The notes: generated by a model not told the origin, from the sequence alone. A stretch of 64,000 bases of DNA from Myxococcota bacterium (GCA_028285625.1 JANQOX010000004.1:39128-103127); one strand, 5' to 3'; counted from the stretch's first letter, positions 39,778 through 48,554 are shown. Program-made: numbers and translations.

Positions 39778-41264
39778 GCGCGCGCGAGCGCATGCCGAGG
39801 TCGCCGGCCCAGGTGCGCAGGCTGCGTCGCGTCGCGTTGGGCGCAGCCGCGGCGGGCACGCTGGCCGCGGGGGCGGCCGGTGCGGTGGCGGGCGTGCTCG
39901 CACTTCCGCTGGCGGCGGCGCTGGCGACCCAGGCCTGGCTCGGCCGTCGAGACCGGGGCCCCAGGGAATCCGCGCAGCAGGTGGGCCTCGGTTGGCTCGC
40001 CCTGGCCCTGGGGCTCGTGGTGCTGGCCTTCGGCGCCTGGGCGGCCGCCGCCGTCGTCGTGCTGGCTGGCGGGCTCGCCATGGTCGCGGGGCTCGCGCGC
40101 GAGGACGACAGCCCGTGGCCCGAGGGTGTGCCGCGCCCCCACCGCTTGTCTCCAGCAGCGTTCCTCGCCCGGGCCGTGGACGAGGGCGTGCGTGCGGTGC
40201 AGCCGATCGGGGGGCCGGGAGGTCGCCGGCTGCGTCCCGACCAGGTGGCGGCGGACCTTCGGGCTGCGACCGCGCGTTGGCGCGCCGCGGGCATCCTACC
40301 AGCGGGCACGGGTGTGGCGCCCTCCCAGCCCGACGCGCTGCGGGCGCATCCCGTCCCGCCGTCGCTCGAGAAGGTCGACCTCGTTCCATGCAACGTGTCG
40401 GGCCTGGGTCCGGCGGAGACGCTCACCTTCGAGAGCGAGTTCGAGCCCGAAGACCCGGAGATTCGCAGCGACTATCTCGCCGGGGTGGAGAACCGACGCG
40501 CTCACGTGGTGCTGTCGCGTGACCCGGCTGCGGCGCGCCCAGCTCTGATCTGCGTCCACGGCTACGGCATGGGCCGCCCCCCGATCGATGCGCGCGCCTT
40601 CGACGTGGCTCACCGGCGGGAGACGCTCGGTATCGACGTGGCGCTGTTCACGCTTCCGCTGCATGGGTCGCGTGCCCGCGGTCGTTCGTCGGGGGCGGGC
40701 TTCCTCGACGGCCACCCCCTCGCGACGCGCGCGGCAATCGGACAGGCGGTCTGGGACCTGCGCCGCCTGGCGGGATGGCTGCGTGCCCAGGGCGCGCCCG
40801 CCGTCGGCGTGCACGGCCTGTCGCTCGGGGGCTACGTGGCGGCGCTGCTGGCGTCGCTCGACCGGCGCCTGGCCGTGGCGGTGCTGAGCATGCCGGCCGT
40901 CTCGCTGTCGGACCTGTTGCTGCGCGACCGCACGGCCGACGAGCGCCAAGCGCTGGACGCGGCCGGACTGGGGCGGCCGCTTCTCGAAGACGCCTTCGCA
41001 CCGCATGCGGTCCTTCAGTACCCGCCCCGCGTGGCGTCCGAGGGGCGGCTGCTGGTGGCCTCGGCGCTCGATCGTGTCTGCCCGCCGGAGCACACGCTCG
41101 CCCTCTGGGAGCATTGGCAGCGCCCCGCGATCCACTGGCAGCCCGGCGGGCATCTCCTGTCCTACGGCGGGCGGCGCACACGCGAGGTCGTCGATCGCCA
41201 CCTGCGCGAGCGGCTGGTCGCCGCTGCCGAGGCGCCTCGGGTGCTCACGCGCTTCCGCCGCTAG
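39774..41264 (+). CDS. Alpha/beta hydrolase with two N-terminal membrane helices
   Basis: A 496-residue protein. Two hydrophobic helices (about 22-50 and 68-104) anchor it in the membrane. The hydrolase domain (about 230-480) has the nucleophile elbow GLSLGG, the acid in SALDRVCPPEH and the His in PGGHLLSYGG. The HGYGMGRPPID oxyanion strand and a large insertion are also present. The start at GTG 39774 overlaps the phosphatase stop; an ATG at 39792 is an alternative. Typical substrates are esters or lipids; none can be named. The stop is followed by a 23-bp duplication. Confidence 0.8.
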   Translation: MSARERMPRSPAQVRRLRRVALGAAAAGTLAAGAAGAVAGVLALPLAAALATQAWLGRRDRGPRESAQQVGLGWLALALGLVVLAFGAWAAAAVVVLAGGLAMVAGLAREDDSPWPEGVPRPHRLSPAAFLARAVDEGVRAVQPIGGPGGRRLRPDQVAADLRAATARWRAAGILPAGTGVAPSQPDALRAHPVPPSLEKVDLVPCNVSGLGPAETLTFESEFEPEDPEIRSDYLAGVENRRAHVVLSRDPAAARPALICVHGYGMGRPPIDARAFDVAHRRETLGIDVALFTLPLHGSRARGRSSGAGFLDGHPLATRAAIGQAVWDLRRLAGWLRAQGAPAVGVHGLSLGGYVAALLASLDRRLAVAVLSMPAVSLSDLLLRDRTADERQALDAAGLGRPLLEDAFAPHAVLQYPPRVASEGRLLVASALDRVCPPEHTLALWEHWQRPAIHWQPGGHLLSYGGRRTREVVDRHLRERLVAAAEAPRVLTRFRR

Positions 41265-41309
41265 CGGGCGACCGAGCAAGGCGCGAGCGGGCCACCGAGC
41301 AAGGCGGGG
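41264..41309 (+). repeat. 23-bp imperfect tandem duplication at the hydrolase stop
   Basis: Units 41264-41286 and 41287-41309 match at about 20 of 23 positions. The first begins on the last base of the TAG stop. Confidence 0.75.
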
Positions 41310-41688
41310 CGCACGCAGCAGTGGTCGGACGCGGCCGGAAATCGCACTCCGGCGAGCCGAACGTCACACGAAGTCGTCCGGTTTCCGGACCTCCGTGACC
41401 GATCCCCGAACGACCGAGGGCTTTCCCTCGCGATAGAGTGGCCCCACTGGGAAGGGGACCCCCCGAAATCGGGGGGTCCCCTTTTCGTGTTTCCGCGCGG
41501 GGACCTACCGCCGGACCCGGAGGGGAGCCGTGAGCGTGTGCCAGACGTCCCGCAGCCCCCGGGGGTCGACTTGGGGATTCACCCAAGAAATCGGGAACTC
41601 CCGCGTCACCAATGCGCACCTACAGGCCACTTCACAGTTGAGTTCAGCCGGGCCCGCGCCCGGAACCCACCTAGTACAGGGGTAGAGG
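41265..41688. other. 424-bp intergenic region with two hairpins before the PEP-CTERM gene
   Basis: No gene recognised. It begins with the 23-bp duplication. A perfect hairpin CGAGGG-CTTT-CCCTCG lies at 41415-41430 and a strong terminator at 41452-41485. The remaining 200 bp lead to the PEP-CTERM gene. The segment 41310-41485 could be a long 3' UTR of the hydrolase transcript or a separate small RNA. Confidence 0.5.
41452..41485 (+). terminator. Strong rho-independent terminator
   Basis: A perfect 14-bp stem pairs 41452-41465 (AAGGGGACCCCCCG) with 41470-41483 (CGGGGGGTCCCCTT), with loop AAAT and a TTTT run (41482-41485). It is nearly symmetrical, so it could act on both strands, but the T-run favours plus. 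It lies 190 bp after the nearest upstream gene. Confidence 0.88.
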
Positions 41689-42321
41689 ATGATGTTGCAC
41701 CGCTCGTTCAAGCTCGCTCTCGCGCTCGCGGTCCTGTTGCTGCCCGGCCTGGCCAGCGCCGTCCCGGTGGTTCTCACCGTCGGCACCGGCAACGACGGCG
41801 GGATCAGCTTCAGCACCCTGCACAGCGCCACGAAGAAGCCCGCCACCATCGCCGGCAACGAGTTCCGACGGAACGGCGACGACAAGTTCTCGCTGTCGGG
41901 CTCGCTCAGCGGCGACATCGTGATCGGTGCGACGATCAAGGTCACCTTCGATCCCGGCACGATCGTCGTCGACGGCGGGCCGGACATCTCGGTGACTGGC
42001 GGCATGCTCGAGTGGCCGGGCTTCGACCCCGACGCCGAGACCAATGCCTTCATCGGCACCATCGTCACGTCGACCCACGGCACGTTCCACTTCTTCGACA
42101 ACCAGTCGATCCTGGCGCCGGGTGCCCAGACGATCACCTCGGAGCGGATCCTGCTCTGGGGCAACAACTGGACCGGCCCCGTGCCGACGCCGGGTGCGAT
42201 CCCGAACTGGGGCATCGATGTCGGGCTCGAGTTCCCGACCCCGCCCGCGCCCGAGCCTGGCCTCGCGGTGCTGATGGCGGTGGGCCTCGCCGGCCTCGCC
42301 CTGTTCGGGCGCCGCCGCTAG
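41689..42321 (+). CDS. PEP-CTERM-anchored exported protein
   Basis: A 210-residue secreted protein. The signal peptide is at about 1-24 (ending LASA). The mature domain is beta-rich without a known fold (GTGNDGGISFSTLHSATKK). It ends with a PEP-CTERM sorting signal: a PAPEPGLAVLM motif, a hydrophobic helix (VGLAGLALF) and GRRR. Such proteins are recognised and processed by exosortase EpsH and usually coat the cell or enter exopolysaccharide, so the genome must encode an exosortase elsewhere. ATG 41689 and 41692 are both possible. It is monocistronic between two terminators. Confidence 0.85.
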   Translation: MMLHRSFKLALALAVLLLPGLASAVPVVLTVGTGNDGGISFSTLHSATKKPATIAGNEFRRNGDDKFSLSGSLSGDIVIGATIKVTFDPGTIVVDGGPDISVTGGMLEWPGFDPDAETNAFIGTIVTSTHGTFHFFDNQSILAPGAQTITSERILLWGNNWTGPVPTPGAIPNWGIDVGLEFPTPPAPEPGLAVLMAVGLAGLALFGRRR

Positions 42322-42342
42322 CACGCGCTTCGACCGACATGA

Positions 42343-42374
42343 AAGCGCCCGTGGGCCCCGGCTCGCGGGCGCTT
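42343..42374 (+). terminator. Hairpin terminator after the PEP-CTERM gene
   Basis: A 9-bp stem AAGCGCCCG (42343-42351) with CGGGCGCTT (42366-42374) has a G/C-rich loop. The following T-tract is weak, so efficiency is uncertain. Confidence 0.6.
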
Positions 42375-42416
42375 CGTCGTTCTGGGGCTGTGCTCGGGTC
42401 GGGGACCCGGGCCGCG

Positions 42417-44096
42417 TCAGGCGCCGGCGGGTTGAACTGTCGTGCGTTCGCGCCAGAGCAGCCGCAGGCCCTCCAGCAGGATCCAGACATCGCAGGCGAG
42501 CACGATGGCGCCCATGATCGCGAGCATCGCCTTGCTCTCGAACGCCGCGAAGTAGCCCACGACCTCGCCGAGCATGGCGAACAGCGTGGCCGATGCGACC
42601 AGCAGCATGGGCACCAGCGTGTAGACGATGGGTCGCCCCTGGCGCTGCAGCCAGAGCGAGACCACCAACAGGGTCACGCCCGCCACCAGCTGGTTGGTCG
42701 TGCCGAACAGCGGCCACAGGATCAGGCCGCCCTGGCCGCCCGCCTGGGTGAGCGCCAGGATCAGCGCCGCGCCGATGCCCAGGGCCCCGGCGGCCAGGCG
42801 GTTCGTGAGGGGCTTGACGCCGTAGGCCTCGGCGAGCTCAGCGATCACCAGGCGCTGGATGCGGGCGCCGGTATCGAGCGAGGTCGCGGCGAATGCGATC
42901 ACCATCACCGCGATCAGGGTCTTGCCCGTGGCCAGCGGGACGCCCAGTGCGGCGACGAAGGTGGCGCCACCCGACACGAAGGCGTCGAGCTTGGCCGAGA
43001 GGCTCCCGGCGGCGCCCCAGCTGGCGTAGTGGGACGACCAGTCGGCGAAGGTGGCGAAGCCCGCGGTCGAGGCCAGCACGGCCAGCATGCCCAGCGAGCC
43101 CTCGCCGAGCATGCCGCCGTAGCCGATCGCCCGGGCATCGCTGGCGCAGCTGATCTGCTTCGAGGTCGTGCCCGAGGAGACGAGCCCGTGGAACCCCGAG
43201 ATCGCACCGCAGGCGATCGTGATGAACAAGAATGGCAGCATGGGGGGCGCACCCTCGGGCGCCGCATTGAAGGCCGGGGCCACCACCTCGGGCTGGAGTA
43301 CGAACAGGCCGAGCGACAGCAGCACGAGCCCGGTGATGAGCTGGTGCGCGTTCAGGTAGTCGCGCGGCTGCAGCAGCAGCCACACCGGCAGCACCGAAGC
43401 CACGAACGAGTAGACCAGCAGCACGATCACCCACGTGCCCACCGAGACCTCGCCCAGGCCCGGGAACGCCTCGGCGACGGCATTGCCCTGGAAGACCGCG
43501 AGCAGCAGCACGGCATACCCGATCAACGAGGGGATCAGGATCGGGACGCCGCGGCGGTAGATCAGCCAGCCGAGCAGCATGGCCACCACGATCTGCACGT
43601 TGATCGGGAAGATCGCGCCCGGGTTCGACACGAACAGCGTGCCGATGATGAAGGCGAACACCGCCAGCACCACCCAGATCAGGAAGCACACCACCAGCAG
43701 GAAGAGCGTGCGCACCCGCGGCGAGATCACCTGCCCGGCGATCTCGCCGATCGACCGGCCCTTGTGGCGCAGGCTGATCACCAGGGCCGAGAAGTCGTGT
43801 ACGGCCCCCATGGCGACGGTGCCCAGAGCGACCCAGAGCAGGGCCGGGACCCAGCCCCAGATCACGGCGATGGCCGGCCCCACGATCGGGGCGGCGCCGG
43901 CGATCGACGTGAAGTGGTGTCCCCAGAGCACGTCCTTGCGCGCCGGCACGTAGTCCACGCCGTCCTCGAGCTCGCGGGAGGGCACCGGCTCGTCGTCGGC
44001 TAGGGCGAAGATCCGGGTCGCCAGGAAGCGGGAGTAGAAGCGGTAGGCCACCGCGAAGAGCGCGAAGACCAGGATCGCGAGCAGCGCAGCGTTCAC
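42417..44096 (-). CDS. cstA: CstA-family carbon starvation/pyruvate-peptide transporter
   Basis: A 559-residue inner-membrane protein with about 15-16 helices. CstA motifs are present: DYVPARKDVLWGHHFTSIAGAAPIVGPA in pieces, AISGFHGLVSSGTTSKQI and LTNRLAAGALGIGAALIL. CstA/BtsT proteins take up peptides or pyruvate when carbon is scarce. It is the shorter form, lacking the extra C-terminal domain. GTG 44096 has GAGGGGAG about 9 nt upstream, which is one of three tandem copies. The gene lies downstream of an acyl-CoA synthetase gene on the same strand. Confidence 0.88.
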   Translation of the reverse strand: MNAALLAILVFALFAVAYRFYSRFLATRIFALADDEPVPSRELEDGVDYVPARKDVLWGHHFTSIAGAAPIVGPAIAVIWGWVPALLWVALGTVAMGAVHDFSALVISLRHKGRSIGEIAGQVISPRVRTLFLLVVCFLIWVVLAVFAFIIGTLFVSNPGAIFPINVQIVVAMLLGWLIYRRGVPILIPSLIGYAVLLLAVFQGNAVAEAFPGLGEVSVGTWVIVLLVYSFVASVLPVWLLLQPRDYLNAHQLITGLVLLSLGLFVLQPEVVAPAFNAAPEGAPPMLPFLFITIACGAISGFHGLVSSGTTSKQISCASDARAIGYGGMLGEGSLGMLAVLASTAGFATFADWSSHYASWGAAGSLSAKLDAFVSGGATFVAALGVPLATGKTLIAVMVIAFAATSLDTGARIQRLVIAELAEAYGVKPLTNRLAAGALGIGAALILALTQAGGQGGLILWPLFGTTNQLVAGVTLLVVSLWLQRQGRPIVYTLVPMLLVASATLFAMLGEVVGYFAAFESKAMLAIMGAIVLACDVWILLEGLRLLWRERTTVQPAGA

Positions 44097-44100
44097 GAAA

Positions 44101-44160
44101 CGGTGCTCCCCTCGGACGAGCTGGTGCTCCCCTCGAACGGGATCGTGCTCCCCTCGAGCC
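44101..44160 (-). repeat. 20-bp unit in three tandem copies carrying a Shine-Dalgarno
   Basis: Units 44101-44120, 44121-44140 and 44141-44160 share GTGCTCCCCTCG (GAGGGGAGCAC on the minus strand). The stack fills the space between the acyl-CoA synthetase stop (44161-44163) and the cstA start. On the mRNA each unit offers a GAGGGGAG sequence; only the copy nearest GTG 44096 is positioned as a ribosome-binding site. Confidence 0.85.
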
Positions 44161-45867
44161 TCATGCGAAGGCTCCTTCCTCGAAGGGCACGGCGCCGCTG
44201 CCGCGCAGGGCATTCTTCAGGATCTTGCCCGCCGGGTTGCGGGGCAGGGCGTGGTCGATGAACTCGACGAACTCCGGGACCTTGAACGAGGCCATGTGCG
44301 CCGCGACGTGCTTGCGGACGGCGTCCTCGGGCAGCTCGGATCCAGGCACCCGGCGCACGATCGCCTTCACCTTCTCGCCCATCTCGGGGTCGGGTACGCC
44401 CACGATGGCTGCCTCGTCGATCTCGGGGTGGTCGGCCAGGCAGTTCTCGATCTCCACGCAGTACACGTTCTCGCCCCCGCGCAGGATCATGTCCTTCGCC
44501 CGGTCCACGACGAAGAAGAACCCCTCCGGGTCGCGATAGCCCAGGTCGCCGGTCTGGAGCCAGCCATCCACCACGGTCTCGGCGGTGGCGTCCGCGCGGT
44601 TCCAGTAGCCCGGCGTGATGGTGGGGCCGTAGAACACGATCTGGCCGAGCTGGCCGTCCGGGACGGGCTTGCCGTCCTCGTCCACCACCTGCATGTCGAG
44701 GATCGGCAGCGGCTTGCCCACCGAGGTCTTGCGCGCGAGGAATTCCTCGCCGCCGCAGCTCGTCGCGACGCCATGGGTCTCGGTCAGGCCGTAGGCGTTC
44801 GCGAAGCTCGGCTCGATGGCGAGCACCTCACGCGCCTTCTCGATCGTCTCGGGCGGCGTCGGGGCGCCGCCGAAGCTGATGGCGCGAAGCGAGCTCAGAT
44901 CGTAGTCCCGCACCTTCGGGTGGTGCACCACGCGGTGGAGCATGGTCGGGATGGCCCCCCAGGCCGTGATCTTCTCGCGCTCCACGAGCTGCATGACCTG
45001 CTCGGCATCGAAGCGCCCTTCGGTGAAGACGAGCTTCGCACCCGCGGTGATCTGTGTGCAGACGCCCGAGTGCAGGCCCCCCACGTGGAAGAGCGGAGAG
45101 GTCAGCAGGCTCGCCAGGGGGTTCTTTGCACCGCTGGGCACGGACGTGCCGCCCCCCGTGAGCGCACCGGCGACGTTCTTGAACAGGATGCCCGAGACCT
45201 GGGCGATGGTGCCGCGGTGGGTGGTGATGCAGCCCTTGCTGCGCCCGGTGGTGCCCGACGTGTAGAGGATCACGAAGGGGTCGTCTTCTTCGAGCGGCGT
45301 GTCGGGCGGCGTGTCGTGGGGCACCAGCAGCTCGTCGATCGGTACGGTGCCGGCGGGCGGTTGTTCACCGATGAAGAACACCTTCTCCAGGCACTCGACC
45401 CGACCGAGCAGCGGTGCCACGCGCGGGTAGAGGCGCTCGTCCACGACCAGGAAGCGGCTGCCCGAGTCGCGCAGCCCGTACTCGATCTCCTCCGTGGACC
45501 ACCATCCGTTCAGGCCCACGCCAATCGCACCGGCCGACGTTGCGCCGAACAGCGTGACGAGCCAGTCGGGCCCGTTGAAGGCCAGCACCGCGAGCCGATC
45601 GCCCTTGGCGAGGCCGTGATCGGAGGCGAGCGCCCGGGCCGACCCCCAGACGAGCCGGCCGAAGGTGCCGTAGTCGATGCGGCGCTCGCCTTGCACCATG
45701 CAGATGGCATCCCCGCGCGCCGAGGCATTCGCCACCTTCTCGCGTAGCGAGCGCTCGCGGTTCTTGAAGACGCGCATGGCGCGTCCCTGGACCGATTCTT
45801 CGACCATCTCGAACGGTGCGCCCGGCCCCGTGAGCTGTGCCGCTGCTTCGTCGTAGGTCATCGCCAT
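44161..45867 (-). CDS. Fatty-acyl-CoA synthetase (AMP-binding, FadD-like)
   Basis: A 568-residue AMP-forming ligase. P-loop ILYTSGTTGRSKG, AYGLTETHGVAT, the GYWNRADATAETVVDGWLQTGDLGY stretch in pieces, DRAKDMILRGGENVYC and the catalytic lysine in PRNPAGKILKNALR are all intact. It fits medium- or long-chain fatty acid or aromatic acid-CoA ligases. A TACCCT box lies at 45904-45899 (minus), 31 bp upstream, and the leader has GGGGGAG before ATG 45867. It is followed by cstA after the 20-bp repeats. Confidence 0.9.
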   Translation of the reverse strand: MAMTYDEAAAQLTGPGAPFEMVEESVQGRAMRVFKNRERSLREKVANASARGDAICMVQGERRIDYGTFGRLVWGSARALASDHGLAKGDRLAVLAFNGPDWLVTLFGATSAGAIGVGLNGWWSTEEIEYGLRDSGSRFLVVDERLYPRVAPLLGRVECLEKVFFIGEQPPAGTVPIDELLVPHDTPPDTPLEEDDPFVILYTSGTTGRSKGCITTHRGTIAQVSGILFKNVAGALTGGGTSVPSGAKNPLASLLTSPLFHVGGLHSGVCTQITAGAKLVFTEGRFDAEQVMQLVEREKITAWGAIPTMLHRVVHHPKVRDYDLSSLRAISFGGAPTPPETIEKAREVLAIEPSFANAYGLTETHGVATSCGGEEFLARKTSVGKPLPILDMQVVDEDGKPVPDGQLGQIVFYGPTITPGYWNRADATAETVVDGWLQTGDLGYRDPEGFFFVVDRAKDMILRGGENVYCVEIENCLADHPEIDEAAIVGVPDPEMGEKVKAIVRRVPGSELPEDAVRKHVAAHMASFKVPEFVEFIDHALPRNPAGKILKNALRGSGAVPFEEGAFA

Positions 45868-45957
45868 GGCGCTCCCCCGGTCCCCGCGAACGCCGGCAGG
45901 GTATCAGCACCCGGGGCGGGTTGGCTCAGGCCTCGGCGCGACGTGTGCCCAGGCGAC

Positions 45958-47484
45958 CTACGGGTAGGTGAGCGGGCCGCCGGGCCCGAGTTCGAGGCCC
46001 AGCATCATCCAGGCGACGAGCAGCACCGACCAGGCCACCAGGAAGGCCAGGGCGTAGGGCAGCATCAACGCCACCAGCGTGCCGATGCCCGCCTTCGGGA
46101 CGAAGCGCTGCATGAACACCAGGATGATCACGACGTAGGGGTTGAGCGGGGTCACCACGTTCGAGATCGAGTCGCCCACGCGGTAGGCCGCCTGGGTGAG
46201 CTCAGGGCTGATGCCGACCTGCATGAACATGGGCACGAACACCGGCGCGAAGAAGGCGTACTTGGCCGACATGGAGCCGATGAAGAGGTTCGCGAGGGCC
46301 ACCACCAGCACGAAGGCCACCATCAGCACCGGGGCGGGCAGGGCGGCCTGGGCCAGGATCTGGCCGCCGGCGATGGCCGACATCTCGCCGAGGCCCGAGT
46401 AGCGGAAGTAGGAGATGAACTGCGCCGCGAAGAATGCGAGCACGATGTACGGGCCCATGCCGGCCATCGTCTCGCCCAGCACCTTGGCGGCGTCGCGGTC
46501 GCTCCGGATGCTGCGGGTGGCGATGCCGTAGGCCAGGCCCGGGAGCAGGAAGCCCAGGAACAGCAGCGGCACGATCGCGGCGACCCAGCGCGGAAAGCGC
46601 CCGGCCATGCCGTGCAGCGGGGCTCCCGGAATCCAGGTGGCGGCCACCATCAGCGCGAGCACACCGCCGAGCACGACCAGGGCCACACGCAGGCCCCGTC
46701 GCTCCTCGTCCCCGAGCTCGGCGTCCGCCGGGTCGACGTCGCCGCCCGGGCCGCCCTCTTCGGCGGGCTTGTTCTCGAGCCTCGGCTCGACCCAATAGGC
46801 GGTCACGGCCCAGCCGACCGCGGTGAGCGCGAACGTCGATGCGATCATGAACCAGAGGTTCGCGGTGGCGGCGACGGCGTAGTCGGCGTCGAGCAGGGCT
46901 GCGCCGGCTTCGGAGAACCCCGCCAGGATCGTGTCGAGGCTCGTGACCACCAGGTTCGCGCTGAACCCCGCCGAGACCCCGGCAAACACGGCGGCGAGGC
47001 CCACGAGCGGCGAGCGCCCCACCGCATGGAAGAGCACGGCCGCAACCGGGGGCAAGACCACGTAACCCGCGTCGAGCGCGACCGAAGAGAGCACGCCCAC
47101 GAAGAACACGGCGGGCGTGAGCAAGGAAGGCGGGACGCGCAGCAGAGTCGCCTTCAGCAGGGCGCCGATGAAGCCGGTGCGGTCGGCGAGCCCGATGCCG
47201 AGCATGCCCACCAGCACGATGGCGAGCGGCGGGAAGTCCCTGAAGTTGGCGACCAGGCTCGAGATCGCCCAGTAGGCGCCGTCGGACGAGAGCAGGCTGT
47301 TGGCGCGCACGGCTTCGACCACGGTGCCGACGCCGTCGGGTGCCGCCACGGTCTTTTCGACGCTCCAGTCGAGACGCACGGCGAGGTCCGAGAGCAGCAT
47401 CACGCCGACCGCCCCCACCAGGAAGAGCGTGGTCGGATCGGGCAGCCGGTTGCCGAGGCGTTCGATGCGGTCGAGGAGCGACAT
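45958..47484 (-). CDS. AbgT-family transporter
   Basis: A 508-residue inner-membrane protein of the AbgT family (p-aminobenzoyl-glutamate uptake and sulfonamide/drug efflux). Motifs are NRLPDPTTLFLVG at the start, the central ALDAGYVVLPP and SANLVVTSLDTILAG hairpins, and the late GDSISNVVTPLNPYVVIIL segment. ATG 47484 has a TACCCT box 7 nt upstream and no Shine-Dalgarno. It is divergent from the Ddl-like gene, and the two promoters interlock (47492-47504). Confidence 0.93.
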   Translation of the reverse strand: MSLLDRIERLGNRLPDPTTLFLVGAVGVMLLSDLAVRLDWSVEKTVAAPDGVGTVVEAVRANSLLSSDGAYWAISSLVANFRDFPPLAIVLVGMLGIGLADRTGFIGALLKATLLRVPPSLLTPAVFFVGVLSSVALDAGYVVLPPVAAVLFHAVGRSPLVGLAAVFAGVSAGFSANLVVTSLDTILAGFSEAGAALLDADYAVAATANLWFMIASTFALTAVGWAVTAYWVEPRLENKPAEEGGPGGDVDPADAELGDEERRGLRVALVVLGGVLALMVAATWIPGAPLHGMAGRFPRWVAAIVPLLFLGFLLPGLAYGIATRSIRSDRDAAKVLGETMAGMGPYIVLAFFAAQFISYFRYSGLGEMSAIAGGQILAQAALPAPVLMVAFVLVVALANLFIGSMSAKYAFFAPVFVPMFMQVGISPELTQAAYRVGDSISNVVTPLNPYVVIILVFMQRFVPKAGIGTLVALMLPYALAFLVAWSVLLVAWMMLGLELGPGGPLTYP

Positions 47485-47491
47485 CGCGCGC

Positions 47492-47504
47492 AGGGTACTA
47501 CGCT
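47492..47504. promoter_or_regulatory. Overlapping divergent TANNNT boxes for AbgT (minus) and the Ddl-like gene (plus)
   Basis: On the minus strand TACCCT (47497-47492) is 7 nt before ATG 47484. On the plus strand TACGCT (47499-47504) is 11 nt before ATG 47516. The two boxes are separated by one base, so the polymerase could occupy only one at a time. Confidence 0.5.
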
Positions 47505-47515
47505 GCCGCGCCCTG

Positions 47516-48523
47516 ATGGATCCGCTGTCGATCGGCCTCGTCTACGACCTGCTCGGGACCGCACCTGCCGACCCGGATGCCCCCCCCGATGCCGACGTCG
47601 AGTACGAGCCCGAAGCGACCGTTGCGGCCATGGCGTCGGCCGTGCGCGCGCTGGGCCACGAGCCCGTGCGGTTGGGCAGCGCACGGGACCTGCTCCAGGC
47701 GGTCGCTTCCGGAACCCTCCCCGAGCTGGCGGCGGTCTGGAACGTGGCCGAGGGCTACGGCCCGCGCAACCGGGAGGCCTGGGCTCCGATCTTGCTGGAA
47801 ATGGCAGGAATCCGGGCACTTGGCTCGGATGCCCTCACCCTGTCTCTGAGCCTCGACAAGGCCTGGTGCAAGGACGTCGTGGCGGCTGCGGGGGTGGCGG
47901 TGACCGCGCACGGCTCCGTCGCTGCGGGCCAGGCCCTCGAATCCGTCGAGCTTCCGGGGCCTTATCCTCTGTTCGTGAAGCCGCGATGGGAAGGCACGGC
48001 CAAGGGCATCGGCCCGGGCTCGCGGGTCGAGGATGCCGGGGCTCTCGAGCGGGCGGTCTCGCAGATCCACGCGCGCTACCGGCAGCCCGCGCTGGTCGAG
48101 CCGTTCCTGCCGGGTGCGGAGTACACGGTCTCGGTGATCGGGCACCGGCCCCCTCGCGCGCTTCCGGTGCTGCAGCGTGCGCTCGAGCGCGAAACGGGCA
48201 TCGGCCTGCACGCCGTGGAGCGCCACGCCGCCGGGCGTCCGCTGGAGCACGACCTGCCGGGCGACCTCGACGCCGATCTCGAGGCCGCGCTCGTCGCGCA
48301 GGCGCTGCGCGCGTTCGACGCGCTGGCGTGTCGCGACTTCGCACGGGTCGACTTCCGGCTGGACGCCGAGGGTGCGCCGCGGTTCCTCGAGATCAACCCG
48401 CTCCCGACGTTCGCACCCGATGGATCGTTCGGCGTGCACGCCGAGCTGCTCGGGACGACGCTCGACGCGCTGCTGGGCGAGGTGGTGCACGAGGGGCTGG
48501 TGCGGCTCGGGGTCGTCCCATGA
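47516..48523 (+). CDS. D-alanine--D-alanine ligase-like ATP-grasp protein
   Basis: A 335-residue ATP-grasp ligase that would join two carboxylate/amine substrates through an acyl phosphate. The ATP-grasp parts are KPRWEGTAKGIG (phosphate loop), VEPFLPGAEYTVSVIG and RVDFRLDAEGAPRFLEINPLPT with the metal-binding Glu and Asn. It resembles Ddl but lacks the standard Ddl N-terminal loop and the usual NTLPGMT ending, so the substrates need not be D-Ala. It precedes a KamA-type radical SAM gene by about 50 bp and MurJ soon after. The 3' end carries a 27-bp duplication that includes the stop. Confidence 0.82.
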   Translation: MDPLSIGLVYDLLGTAPADPDAPPDADVEYEPEATVAAMASAVRALGHEPVRLGSARDLLQAVASGTLPELAAVWNVAEGYGPRNREAWAPILLEMAGIRALGSDALTLSLSLDKAWCKDVVAAAGVAVTAHGSVAAGQALESVELPGPYPLFVKPRWEGTAKGIGPGSRVEDAGALERAVSQIHARYRQPALVEPFLPGAEYTVSVIGHRPPRALPVLQRALERETGIGLHAVERHAAGRPLEHDLPGDLDADLEAALVAQALRAFDALACRDFARVDFRLDAEGAPRFLEINPLPTFAPDGSFGVHAELLGTTLDALLGEVVHEGLVRLGVVP

Positions 48524-48554
48524 TGGGTGCGGCTCGGGGTCGTCACATGACGGG
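48501..48554 (+). repeat. 27-bp tandem duplication across the Ddl-like stop codon
   Basis: Units 48501-48527 and 48528-48554 match at 25 of 27. The period is a multiple of three, and each unit has an in-frame TGA, so the copy leaves the stop doubled. Confidence 0.9.
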
